From NCBI RefSeq assembly GCF_003096015.2, contig NZ_CP029185.2:2390001-2454000 (forward strand): DNA of 64,000 bases, in the 5' to 3' direction. The number at the start of each line of letters is the position of its first letter. The stretch's first letter is position 1. The notes under the pieces are model-generated. The model was not told the DNA's origin. It was given only the letters and a program-made list of their open reading frames with translations, and made no database searches. The DNA comes from Limnobaculum parvum (lineage in GTDB: Bacteria > Pseudomonadota > Gammaproteobacteria > Enterobacterales > Enterobacteriaceae). Made by a program: the position numbers and the translations under genes. Below, piece by piece: positions 1 through 8,047 of this stretch.

Positions 1-1093
1 TCTCCAGCATTTGCAGAACCCGTTTAGCACAGGCATTACGCAGGCTTTGAGTAATGCGATTGTCTTGCAGAATTTCGCGGGAAACGTTCAATGGTAAGTC
101 ATTAGAGTCAATCAGCCCGCGGACAAAACGCAAGTAGTTCGGCATAAACTGTTCGGCGTCATCCATGATAAATACGCGTTGTACGTACAGTTTCAGACCG
201 TGTTTATGGTCGCGATTCCATAAGTCCCACGGCGCCTGAGAAGGGATATACAGCAGGCTGGTATACTCTTGCTTACCTTCTACGCGGTTGTGGCTCCAAG
301 CTAGCGGGTCGCTAAAGTCATGGGAAACATGCTTGTAGAACTCGTTGTACTCTTCATCCGTCACTTCTGCTTTATTACGGGTCCACAGCGCCTGAGCTTT
401 GTTAATTTTTTCCCAGCTAACGACCGCCTCTTCACCTTCTTTTTCTTCGGTCACCTGAATCTCTACCGGTAATGCAATGTGGTCAGAGTATTTACTGATT
501 ACAGAACGCACACGCCAGTCATCCAGAAACTCATCTTCACCTTCACGTAGGTGCAGTGTAATTTCAGTGCCGCGAGCCGCTTTGCTGATATCGGCAATGG
601 TATATTCGCCTTCACCTGCCGATTCCCAGAAAACGCCCTGATCTTCTGTTGCACCTGCCGCACGGGTACGTACTGTCACTTTATCCGCAACGATAAAAGC
701 GGAATAGAAACCTACCCCAAACTGACCAATTAATTGGCTATCTTTCGCCTGATCGCTGCCCATCGACTCCAGAAACGCTTTAGTTCCTGATTTCGCGATG
801 GTACCCAGATTATCTATCACTTCATCCCGGGTCATACCGATGCCGTTATCGCTCAGAGTCAGAGTACGTTTCTCTTTATCAACAGACACCCGCACGCCAA
901 GCTCGCCGTTACCTTCATACAAATCCGAATTGGACAGCGCACGAAAACGCAATTTATCTGCCGCATCGGAGGCATTAGATATCAACTCACGCAAAAAGAT
1001 CTCTTTATTGGAGTAGAGAGAGTGAATCATCAAATGCAGTAACTGCTTAACTTCTGACTGAAATCCTCTGGTTTCCTGACTTTTCATGCTCAT
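1..1093 (-). CDS. htpG: Molecular chaperone HtpG (Hsp90), N-terminal part, cut by window edge
   Basis: This is the bacterial Hsp90, an ATP-dependent cytosolic chaperone dimer. The first ~364 residues are in the window; the C-terminal ~260 of a usual ~625 lie beyond the left edge. The protein begins [17 protein letters not shown], runs into the GHKL ATPase motif around [12 protein letters not shown], and is still in frame at the edge ([12 protein letters not shown]). The ATG at 1093 is preceded by a GAGG-type ribosome-binding site; a second in-frame ATG lies two codons downstream. A sigma-32-type promoter sits ~75 bases upstream. The order htpG-recR-ybaB-dnaX-apt matches E. coli. Identification is from direct protein similarity. 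Confidence 0.97.
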   Translation of the reverse strand, partial: MSMKSQETRGFQSEVKQLLHLMIHSLYSNKEIFLRELISNASDAADKLRFRALSNSDLYEGNGELGVRVSVDKEKRTLTLSDNGIGMTRDEVIDNLGTIAKSGTKAFLESMGSDQAKDSQLIGQFGVGFYSAFIVADKVTVRTRAAGATEDQGVFWESAGEGEYTIADISKAARGTEITLHLREGEDEFLDDWRVRSVISKYSDHIALPVEIQVTEEKEGEEAVVSWEKINKAQALWTRNKAEVTDEEYNEFYKHVSHDFSDPLAWSHNRVEGKQEYTSLLYIPSQAPWDLWNRDHKHGLKLYVQRVFIMDDAEQFMPNYLRFVRGLIDSNDLPLNVSREILQDNRITQSLRNACAKRVLQMLE

Positions 1094-1166
1094 GACTTAC
1101 CTCAATTACTTGATTTTACTCAGGCAAATTTCTTCATGCCCTGGATTCTATGGGAATGGTAAACAG

Positions 1167-1195
1167 ATGGGGATTAAGGTGAGTATTTTCAAGGG
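1167..1195 (-). promoter_or_regulatory. Sigma-32 heat-shock promoter of htpG
   Basis: On the minus strand CCCTTGAA (-35, 1188-1195) is followed by exactly 15 bases and then CCCCAT (-10, 1167-1172). Both boxes and the spacing match the known sigma-32 consensus. The promoter points at htpG, a classical heat-shock gene, and leaves a leader of about 65 bases. Confidence 0.85.
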
Positions 1196-1299
1196 AATAA
1201 TATTGGAATAGATAAAAAATATGATGACTGCCGCTAAATAAAAGCAACAATATATCCCTTGACCTTATGCCCTTCATCTTTTGACCTTTAGGAGCACAG

Positions 1300-1539
1300 G
1301 AATTCAGCTGACGACTGAAGGAGGGTAGCACGACCAGCAGGGAAGCTGGTCGAGGTGCAGCGACGCCGGGAGCGGCTCTGCGCCGGTGCGTAAGCCCGAG
1401 TGATGGAGGAAGGCAGTCGCCTAAGCGACCTGAATTCGTGTGCGGAGGCGCGGAGGTGCAAGAGGCGCTCGCCATAGCACCTCTTGCTCGGCCACTGGCA
1501 CGGCGGTCAATTCGAACACTGCACTATTAGTGGACGAAA
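1300..1539 (+). repeat. Dispersed non-coding repeat, copy A (~240 bp)
   Basis: The core, 1300-1437 (138 bp), is bounded by inverted ends GAATTCAG and CTGAATTC. The same core occurs inverted at 41019-41156, also 138 bp. Similarity continues beyond the core through GGCCACTGG (1490-1498) to GTGGACGAAA (1530-1539). Internal hairpins include GACCAG..CTGGTC, GTCGC-ctaa-GCGAC and, outside the core, a 12-bp stem at 1458-1487. The repeat lies between recR and the htpG promoter. A minus-strand open frame across it is not a believable gene. It is longer than ERIC (~127 bp) and I cannot name the family. Confidence 0.85.
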
Positions 1540-1580
1540 CTCTCTCAGCACTAGATTTTCTTTACTGTGCAATAACTAAA

Positions 1581-2186
1581 CTAAAACTTAATCTGCTGCC
1601 GCCCCGCCAACGAGTGCGATAACGTGGTTCCATCTACCATCTCTAACTCACCACCCACCGGGACCCCATGCGCAATACGGCTCGCCATCACCCCATACAT
1701 ACCGCACATCTCAGCGATAAAGTTAGCGGTCGCGTCCCCTTCTACCGTTGGGTTAGTCGCCAGAATCACTTCATTGACTTTCTCTGACGCGAGACGCTCT
1801 TCAAGACGATCCAATCCAATATCATTCGGACCAATACCATCCAGCGGAGAAAGGTGTCCCATCAATACAAAATATCGACCGGCAAACTGACCGGTTTGCT
1901 CGATGGCATGGATATCTGCCGGACTTTCCACTACGCAGATTTGGCCGCTGTTTTGACGGCGCTGATTACTGCAAATGGTACAAACTTCTTCTTCCGTAAA
2001 GGTTCGGCAATCCCGACAATGACCAATTTCAGACATGGCACGGGTTAGCGACTGTGCCAAACGCATACCGCCGCTGCGATCGCGCTGCAACAGTTGAAAA
2101 GCCATACGCTGTGCAGACTTCGGCCCTACGCCGGGTAAACAGCGCAGGGATTCCATCAAAGATTCTAACAGTGGGCTGGTTTGCAT
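1581..2186 (-). CDS. recR: Recombination mediator protein RecR
   Basis: RecR works with RecF and RecO to load RecA onto SSB-coated gaps. The 201-residue length equals that of E. coli RecR. An N-terminal helix-hairpin-helix ([17 protein letters not shown]) is followed by a four-cysteine zinc finger (C57, C60, C69, C72) and a Toprim domain from about residue 81 ([14 protein letters not shown]). Its ATG overlaps the ybaB stop by one base (TGATG), so the two are translationally coupled in the dnaX-ybaB-recR operon. Repeat copy A begins about 40 bases past its stop and may act as the transcript end. Confidence 0.98.
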   Translation of the reverse strand: MQTSPLLESLMESLRCLPGVGPKSAQRMAFQLLQRDRSGGMRLAQSLTRAMSEIGHCRDCRTFTEEEVCTICSNQRRQNSGQICVVESPADIHAIEQTGQFAGRYFVLMGHLSPLDGIGPNDIGLDRLEERLASEKVNEVILATNPTVEGDATANFIAEMCGMYGVMASRIAHGVPVGGELEMVDGTTLSHSLAGRQQIKF

Positions 2187-2515
2187 CAGAACGGCATCTT
2201 AAAGCCAGGGGGTAATTGCATACCGCCAGAAACCTGAGCCATTTTCTCTTTTTGCGTTTCTTCAACACGACGCGCTGCGTCATTAAACGCTGCGGCAATC
2301 AGATCTTCTAACATCTCTTTGTCATCTTCCATCAGGCTGGGATCGATCTCCACGCGACGGCAGTTATGAGCACCATTTATTGTGACTTTAACCATACCTG
2401 CACCTGACTCACCGGTGACTTCCATTTTTGCAATCTCTTCCTGCATCTGCTGCATTTTGTCCTGCATCTGCTGAGCTTGCTTCATTAAATTGCCAAGACC
2501 GCCTTTACCAAACAT
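2186..2515 (-). CDS. ybaB: YbaB/EbfC nucleoid-associated protein
   Basis: This is a small DNA-binding protein of the YbaB/EbfC family, which forms tweezer-like dimers and is usually encoded between dnaX and recR, as here. I chose the ATG at 2515, giving 109 residues beginning [18 protein letters not shown], because it matches the family N terminus and has an AGAGAG ribosome-binding site; an upstream in-frame start would add 13 unrelated residues. The N-terminal third is a glutamine- and methionine-rich helix ([13 protein letters not shown]), followed by the beta core ([20 protein letters not shown]). Confidence 0.96.
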   Translation of the reverse strand: MFGKGGLGNLMKQAQQMQDKMQQMQEEIAKMEVTGESGAGMVKVTINGAHNCRRVEIDPSLMEDDKEMLEDLIAAAFNDAARRVEETQKEKMAQVSGGMQLPPGFKMPF

Positions 2516-2582
2516 GGTTATCTCTCTCTTTGCTGGGGGTAAAAAATCAATCATCGCCGTGAATGATGTTCACAACGATCGG

Positions 2583-4595
2583 TTATACGGGTCGAATACT
2601 CTCTTCATCCAATTCAGCATCAAAATAACGACACAGCGTCTGTATATGCTGGTCTGCCGCTATTGATTCCCGAGCTTGGGTTAACTTTTCTTCATAAATA
2701 GCCTGACGCCATTCCAACGGCGTTTTGACCGTCATGTCTTCATCTTCAACGATGGTCAACGTAATCGTCTGTCCAGCCAATTGGCTGATAGCCGAAGCCA
2801 GCACCTGTTGAGCAGACTCCGAATTTAAATGACGCTGAGAAGGCCGCAAGTGCAGACAGATCTCACTCTCAGACACCTGTTGTTTAAAGGCGTTCAGTGC
2901 CAGTTGTTGAACCAGTTTTGGCAACGGCATTTGGTTGATTTCTGCCGCCCATAAATCTCGGGTTAATGACTCCTGCGCCAACTTAGCCGAAAGCTCCGGC
3001 GTTTTTTCGTGCTCTAGCGCCGAGCGCAAGGCTTTTGGCGTGGCTACGGGTTCACTCGCCACTTCAAAATCATTCTGCGCTTTCCAGCGATAACTCTCTT
3101 TTTTAGCCGGGGCCGGTGGCGACACTTTACTTCGGGCAACGGCGCCCTTTTCCGTTGCCGAAGCAAGACGTTCCAGCACCGAACCCGGCTTCACTTTTGA
3201 TGGTGCCGCCGGTTCCCCCTTTTTTGAGTCGGGGTTTCCCTGATTTCGCCGCAGTTGATTACGGGCCTGCAACATTTGTGCGGTGGTTTCCGACAAACCT
3301 GATGCGACACGATCCTCTTGCGAAACTTGCGCTATTGGCGCCGCCGTTACTGGCACCGGAGGCTCTGATGTAGCAGAAGAAGGCATATCTCGGGAGGTAT
3401 AAACAGGTACACTCTGTGCTTCATGGCGCTGTTCGTGGCTTGGCGCAGCCGGTGGGGTAAACGTTGACGCACGGGTATTTTGCGCTACGGCTTCCGGCGT
3501 TTTTATCACCGCTTTAGGATGAAACGCCAATGCCCTCAACAGCGTCATTTCAACACCCATCCGCCGATCGGGCGCATAGGCTAATTCTTTACGACCTACT
3601 AATAGGGTCTGATAGTAGAGTTGCAGATCTTGCGGAGACATTTGTCGAGCTAGCTCACGCATCCGCTGCTCATTTTGCTGCAATGGGTCTAACGCAGATG
3701 GCAATAACTGCACCATGGCGACCTGATGTAATAAAGCCAGCATATCCACCAGCAAGGTTTCCCAGTCGACGCCTTTTGCCGCTATCTGACTGACCAATGA
3801 CATCAGCTTTTCGCCATCCGCCTGATTTAATGCTTCCACTAGCGCCAGCGAATGCTCATCGTCCAGTGTACCCAGCATCATGCTGACGGATTCCGTAGCT
3901 ACGACGCCATCGCCCGTAGCTATTGCCTGATCTGTCAGACTAAGGGCATCACGCATACTGCCTTCCGCCGCACGGGCCAGCAGTTGCAGTGCTCGAGGTT
4001 CGGACTGAATGTGTTCAGCCTGAAGAATTTTATCCAACTGGCCCTTTATCTGCTCCATGTCCAGCGCTTTCAGATGAAACTGCAAGCAACGGGAGAGAAT
4101 GGTAACCGGTAGTTTTTGTGGATCGGTGGTCGCCAACAGGAATTTTACGTGCTCCGGCGGCTCTTCCAGCGTTTTTAGCAATGCGTTAAAACTGTGGCGG
4201 GAGAGCATATGGACTTCATCAATAAGATAAACTTTGAAGCGGCCACGTGCCGGTGCGTACTGAACATTGTCCAGCAATTCGCGGGTATCTTCGACTTTAG
4301 TTCGAGACGCGGCATCAATCTCTAACAGATCGACAAAGCGCCCTTCTTCGATTTCACGACAGTTACCACATTTGCCACAGGGTGTCGCGGTAATGCCGCT
4401 TTCGCAATTCAGACCTTTGGCCAACAGACGAGCTATCGAAGTTTTACCTACGCCACGGGTGCCAGAAAAAAGATAAGCATGATGGATTCGTCCTAAAGAC
4501 AAACCATTAGCGATGGCGGTCAGAACATGTTCCTGACCGACAACATCTGCAAAGCTTTGTGGGCGCCACTTACGGGCCAGAACTTGATAGCTCAT
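2583..4595 (-). CDS. dnaX: DNA polymerase III subunits tau and gamma
   Basis: DnaX is the clamp-loader ATPase of the replicative polymerase; full-length tau also binds the polymerase core and DnaB. The 670-residue product has a Walker A loop (G45-K51, GTRGVGKTS), zinc-binding cysteines 64, 73, 76 and 79, a DEVH Walker B box (126-129) and the SRC motif (168-170). A proline/alanine-rich linker (~360-520) leads to the tau-specific C-terminal domains. A programmed -1 frameshift signal lies in the linker (separate entry), so a shorter gamma form is expected. It is the first gene of dnaX-ybaB-recR. It is somewhat longer than E. coli tau (643), mostly in the linker. Confidence 0.98.
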   Translation of the reverse strand: MSYQVLARKWRPQSFADVVGQEHVLTAIANGLSLGRIHHAYLFSGTRGVGKTSIARLLAKGLNCESGITATPCGKCGNCREIEEGRFVDLLEIDAASRTKVEDTRELLDNVQYAPARGRFKVYLIDEVHMLSRHSFNALLKTLEEPPEHVKFLLATTDPQKLPVTILSRCLQFHLKALDMEQIKGQLDKILQAEHIQSEPRALQLLARAAEGSMRDALSLTDQAIATGDGVVATESVSMMLGTLDDEHSLALVEALNQADGEKLMSLVSQIAAKGVDWETLLVDMLALLHQVAMVQLLPSALDPLQQNEQRMRELARQMSPQDLQLYYQTLLVGRKELAYAPDRRMGVEMTLLRALAFHPKAVIKTPEAVAQNTRASTFTPPAAPSHEQRHEAQSVPVYTSRDMPSSATSEPPVPVTAAPIAQVSQEDRVASGLSETTAQMLQARNQLRRNQGNPDSKKGEPAAPSKVKPGSVLERLASATEKGAVARSKVSPPAPAKKESYRWKAQNDFEVASEPVATPKALRSALEHEKTPELSAKLAQESLTRDLWAAEINQMPLPKLVQQLALNAFKQQVSESEICLHLRPSQRHLNSESAQQVLASAISQLAGQTITLTIVEDEDMTVKTPLEWRQAIYEEKLTQARESIAADQHIQTLCRYFDAELDEESIRPV
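3127..3241 (-). promoter_or_regulatory. Programmed -1 frameshift signal in dnaX
   Basis: The heptamer A AAA AAG lies in the tau frame at 3225-3219 (codons S457-K458-K459). Upstream is a Shine-Dalgarno-like AGGG (3241-3238). Downstream, GAACCGGC (3215-3208) can pair with GCCGGGTTC (3189-3181). These are the three parts of the known E. coli dnaX signal. Slipping back one base gives 30 further codons (GGTGGTIKSEAG...) and a TAA at 3129-3127, so gamma would be about 489 residues. In E. coli the stop comes almost at once. Confidence 0.75.
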
Positions 4596-4671
4596 TGGTA
4601 CCAGAAAAGTCGATTAAAATAGGTGAAACATCTTATCACAGCCGATGATTCGCGACGACGTCTGTTCTGGA

Positions 4672-5223
4672 TTAATGACCGTCAAACGAGACAAGGCTAT
4701 AACTTTCAACGTTCTGAGCGGCTAAACGAGCGCGACCATCCAGCTCTGGCAATTCAATGACAAAAGCGGCATCGCTCACCTCTCCACCTAAACGGCGAAT
4801 CAGTTTTACCGTCGCGCTAATCGTGCCACCGGTTGCTAGTAAATCGTCAATCATCAGCACTTTATCATTTGGCTGAATGCTGCTGGTGTGAATCTCCAGT
4901 ACGTCAGTGCCGTACTCTAATTCATAGGTTTCTTGCAGCGTTTCACGAGGCAATTTGCCCTTTTTGCGTACAGGAACGAAGCCAACGCCTAGCGCCAACG
5001 CTACCGGAGCACCAAACAGAAACCCACGCGCTTCGGTACCTACAATTTTGGTAATACCTTTATTTTTGTAGTGTGCAACCATCAACTGGATGGTTGCGGC
5101 AAAAGCAGCCGGGTTTTCCAATAACGTCGTAACGTCACGGAAAAGGATTCCTGCTTTTGGATAGTCAGGGATAGTCATAATGCTATCTTTGATCAGCGTT
5201 AGCTGCTGTTCTGTCGTCGTCAT
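4672..5223 (-). CDS. apt: Adenine phosphoribosyltransferase
   Basis: Apt salvages adenine with PRPP to make AMP and pyrophosphate in the cytosol. The 183-residue protein is the same length as E. coli Apt and matches it throughout ([34 protein letters not shown]). The PRPP-binding loop [13 protein letters not shown] spans about residues 122-134. It lies upstream of dnaX on the same strand, as in E. coli, with a 76-base gap. The protein ends SLVSFDGH, a typical Apt C terminus. Confidence 0.98.
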   Translation of the reverse strand: MTTTEQQLTLIKDSIMTIPDYPKAGILFRDVTTLLENPAAFAATIQLMVAHYKNKGITKIVGTEARGFLFGAPVALALGVGFVPVRKKGKLPRETLQETYELEYGTDVLEIHTSSIQPNDKVLMIDDLLATGGTISATVKLIRRLGGEVSDAAFVIELPELDGRARLAAQNVESYSLVSFDGH

Positions 5224-5374
5224 AAATTGTACCCGGTTAACTAACGGTTCTATTCCATAACGCCGGTGTCGGGGTCTATTTTTCCATCAATAAACTCAGG
5301 GACAGCGGCGAAAAACGCTCAAATCTATGCAAAGCCCGCAGGAAATGCAACTGGTTGTTGTCACAATCAGAAAA

Positions 5375-5755
5375 TTAATCACTTTTTTGCTGTAGTGGAT
5401 CAATAACCGGTAGCCTCAGCATAAATATCAGCAACACCAACAAAGTCACCAGCAATAACACTCTGACCCACAGTGACGACACCAGCCACAGTGACACGAC
5501 AAAAGTCATGACGATCAACAGAATCGCTTTACTCTTCGCCCCTGGAGGTAGTCCGCGATATGTCTGCCAGTGGCGTAGATAGGGACCAAACCATGAACGA
5601 TACAATAACCAATCATGAAAACGTGGTGACGAACGAGCAAAACACCAAGCAGCCAACAGCAAAAAAGGGGTCGTTGGCAATATCGGTAATATCGCCCCAA
5701 GACAGGCTAATCCCATTGCTATCCAACCAAGGCAGAGAAGAAACCAACGATACAT
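5375..5755 (-). CDS. ybaN: DUF454 inner membrane protein YbaN
   Basis: A 126-residue YbaN/DUF454 protein of unknown function. It has an N-terminal hydrophobic stretch with the family's GLACLGAILPILPTTPFLLLA signature (about residues 15-35), a charged middle (RSSPRFHDWLLYRSWFGPYL) and two closely spaced C-terminal membrane segments (~78-115). It neighbours apt and diverges from priC, the E. coli neighbourhood. The 209-base gap to priC must carry both promoters. Confidence 0.93.
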   Translation of the reverse strand: MYRWFLLCLGWIAMGLACLGAILPILPTTPFLLLAAWCFARSSPRFHDWLLYRSWFGPYLRHWQTYRGLPPGAKSKAILLIVMTFVVSLWLVSSLWVRVLLLVTLLVLLIFMLRLPVIDPLQQKSD

Positions 5756-5964
5756 AATTTCACCCGTTATAAAAACGCTAAGGTCAGTTTAATCAAAAAT
5801 AACCCTACCCCCAATGTAATGATAGCCATTCTCGTACAATCGGTGCTATTTCAGCCAAATTTCATATCCCATTTTTATTCAAACGCCCGCTGATATAAGA
5901 TGTCTTCACAATTTCCGGCAAACGCTATCGTCTGGCCAATATTGCCACCTTACACCAATCAGAG

Positions 5965-6507
5965 ATGCCTATGAACACCGGCGCTTTATTACAGGCTTTA
6001 CAGCATCAGGTACAGCAACTGGCGCAAGCCATTGCCGATGCCCCGGCCTCCGGTGCGATGCCTCCCCGTTTCGATCATCAACTGTTTAGCCAGCGCGACT
6101 CGCGCCTGAGCCACTATCTGATTGAAGTAGAAAAAAATCTGCAACAGCTAAAGCAAGAAGTGGATAAAAACCGCCTAGAACAGGTTGCTTTTCTGGCGGA
6201 ACGTATCGTGGCGCAAATCACGGCGTTACAACGTGAGCTGGCTACCCTTAATTTACGTAAAATGAATACGAGCGCAGTAAAAACCAACAGTGATATTTAC
6301 CAAACATTGGCCCAGCATCAAGACTATGAGCGACGCCTGCAAGAAATGCTGAGGGATAAAGAAAGTCAGCTTGTTCAGCAAACGACCCTGATAGCTCAGC
6401 AGCAGATTCAAAAAGAGCTGGCCGTGCTGGAAGGTCGTTTGATGCGCTGTCGGCAAGCCCTTAAACGGATTGAAAAGCAGATTGAGCGCCGGGAGTCAGG
6501 TTTGTAA
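5965..6507 (+). CDS. priC: Primosomal replication protein PriC
   Basis: PriC helps reload DnaB at stalled forks that have a leading-strand gap, interacting with SSB. The protein (178-180 residues; an ATG at 5971 is an equally possible start) is helical, glutamine-rich and basic at its end. It keeps the family pattern RFDHQLF, LEQVAFLAERIVAQI, HQDYERRLQEMLRDKE and RLMRCRQALKRIEKQIE. In E. coli priC is next to rsmS (ybaM); here three unrelated genes separate them. Divergent from ybaN. Confidence 0.95.
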   Translation: MPMNTGALLQALQHQVQQLAQAIADAPASGAMPPRFDHQLFSQRDSRLSHYLIEVEKNLQQLKQEVDKNRLEQVAFLAERIVAQITALQRELATLNLRKMNTSAVKTNSDIYQTLAQHQDYERRLQEMLRDKESQLVQQTTLIAQQQIQKELAVLEGRLMRCRQALKRIEKQIERRESGL

Positions 6508-6619
6508 TTCAAATCACGAATACCAGTTACAATTTGTTACATGATTATGCAGTAAACACACAACTCAAAAATTAATTCACCAATAATGTCGGAACACCCC
6601 CAATGACAGGAGTTATGTG

Positions 6620-7978
6620 ATGAATATAAAATATCTGTTTTCTGCCCTAGCCCTTTTATCCGGTTCGACTTTCGCGACATTGACCGACCTTGTTTCGTCA
6701 CCTTACCCGACACCTTATGTAATAGCCAAGAGTGAACTTTCATCCCCGATTATTCTGGAAGGTTCACAAGAACATAACTACCTGAAAGTTTCTCTGACGG
6801 GTGGCAAACAAGACACCAATAAACGCACGCCAATCAATCTGGCATTGGTTATTGACCGATCGACCTCTATGGCTGGCGATCGTATTGAAAAAGCGCGTGA
6901 AGCGGCGATACTGGCAATCAATATGCTAAAAGATGATGACATCATCTCTATTATCGCTTACGACGACGACGCCCATGTAGTTATCCCTGCGACCAAAGCC
7001 AATAACAAACAAAAGCTGATTAATACCATTAATGAAAAAATCACCCCTCAGGGATGGACAGCGCTATTTGCTGGCGTGAGCAAAGGCATCAAAGAAGTTA
7101 ATAAATTCCATAAGAAAGAGCAGGTAAACCGCATTATTCTGCTGTCCGACGGTCAGGCTAACGTAGGGCCAAGCAGCACCAAAGAGCTGGCTGACTTAGG
7201 TATTGTCGCCGCTAAACAAGGTATTGCCGTAACGACTATTGGTTTAGGTGCCAGCTATAATGAAGACTTGATGACCGCTCTAGCTAGCTACAGCGATGGT
7301 AACCATGCCTTTGTTGAGAAATCAGCCGATCTGGAGGCTGCGTTTGTACGTGAATTTAAAGATGTGATGTCAGTAGTAGCTCAAGAAGTCACCATCACCA
7401 TCCACCTGCAAGACGGCGCTAAACCGGTCCGTCTACTGGGGCGTGACGGCGATATTAAAGGTAATGATGTTACGGTAAAAATGAATCAACTGTACTCCAA
7501 TCAGGAAAAATATGTGCTGTTGGAGGTTATCCCGCCTAAAGGCAAAGAGAATGAGAAAAAACCATTAGCCGATGTGACCATCAGTTACGACAACTTACAA
7601 ACCAACAAAAAAGATAATCAAGAAAACCGCATTGATATTGCTTACAGCAAGTCAGAACAGGCGGTAAAACAGGCGATACAGGAAGAGATCGTGGTTGACT
7701 CAGCGATTCAAAAAGCCAACCTTGATAATGAAAAAGCCATTAAGTTACTGGATGAAGGCAAAAAAGAAGAAGCTAACAAGATTATTCAACAAAACGCCAT
7801 CACTTTAGATGCCTTATCCGGTTCGGTCAGCAGCCCAACTGCCAAAGGTAAAGCCAGCGTTAGCGCCATTGAAAATAAAAAATTATCCGACGATCTTGAT
7901 ACTAAATCTGAAGCGGTTTCCCGTAAAAATATGAAAGAGAGCACCTATCAGACACAAAAACAACAATCTAAAAACTAA
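6620..7978 (+). CDS. Secreted von Willebrand factor A (VWA) domain protein
   Basis: The product has a signal peptide (MNIKYLFSALALLSGSTFA) and should be periplasmic or exported. The VWA domain spans about residues 70-250 with an intact metal-ion-dependent adhesion site: DRSTS (D79, S81, S83), T147 in GWTALFAGV and D177 in LLSDGQANVG. A beta-rich region follows, then a lysine/glutamine-rich, probably coiled C-terminal tail (~350-452). There is no LPXTG motif and no C-terminal membrane anchor. The ATG at 6620 has AGGAG seven bases upstream; a GTG one codon earlier is less likely. It precedes a sensor kinase and response regulator, so it may be their target or a co-sensor; that is inference. Ligand unknown. 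Confidence 0.85.
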   Translation: MNIKYLFSALALLSGSTFATLTDLVSSPYPTPYVIAKSELSSPIILEGSQEHNYLKVSLTGGKQDTNKRTPINLALVIDRSTSMAGDRIEKAREAAILAINMLKDDDIISIIAYDDDAHVVIPATKANNKQKLINTINEKITPQGWTALFAGVSKGIKEVNKFHKKEQVNRIILLSDGQANVGPSSTKELADLGIVAAKQGIAVTTIGLGASYNEDLMTALASYSDGNHAFVEKSADLEAAFVREFKDVMSVVAQEVTITIHLQDGAKPVRLLGRDGDIKGNDVTVKMNQLYSNQEKYVLLEVIPPKGKENEKKPLADVTISYDNLQTNKKDNQENRIDIAYSKSEQAVKQAIQEEIVVDSAIQKANLDNEKAIKLLDEGKKEEANKIIQQNAITLDALSGSVSSPTAKGKASVSAIENKKLSDDLDTKSEAVSRKNMKESTYQTQKQQSKN

Positions 7979-7992
7979 GTAGTACGCTTTTC

Positions 7993-8021
7993 ACCGGAGA
8001 TTAGATGATCTAATCTCCGGT
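7993..8021 (+). terminator. Perfect inverted repeat between VWA and kinase genes
   Basis: ACCGGAGATTAGAT (7993-8006), one central base, then ATCTAATCTCCGGT (8008-8021) form a perfect hairpin. Only a weak T stretch follows, so it may be an attenuator, an mRNA-stabilising 3' hairpin or a leaky terminator that lowers kinase expression relative to the VWA gene. Confidence 0.6.
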
Positions 8022-8047
8022 TCATTAACAACATGATTGGGTACGGA

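Noticed and set aside
1134..1475. 113-residue minus-strand open frame as a gene
   Set aside because: It is the translation of a dispersed repeat with many hairpins; the other copy has a stop in the same frame.
3099..3110. A second A6G run in dnaX as slippery site
   Set aside because: Here the codons are GCT AAA AAA GAG, so the run is not in the A|AAA|AAG phase needed for -1 tandem slippage.
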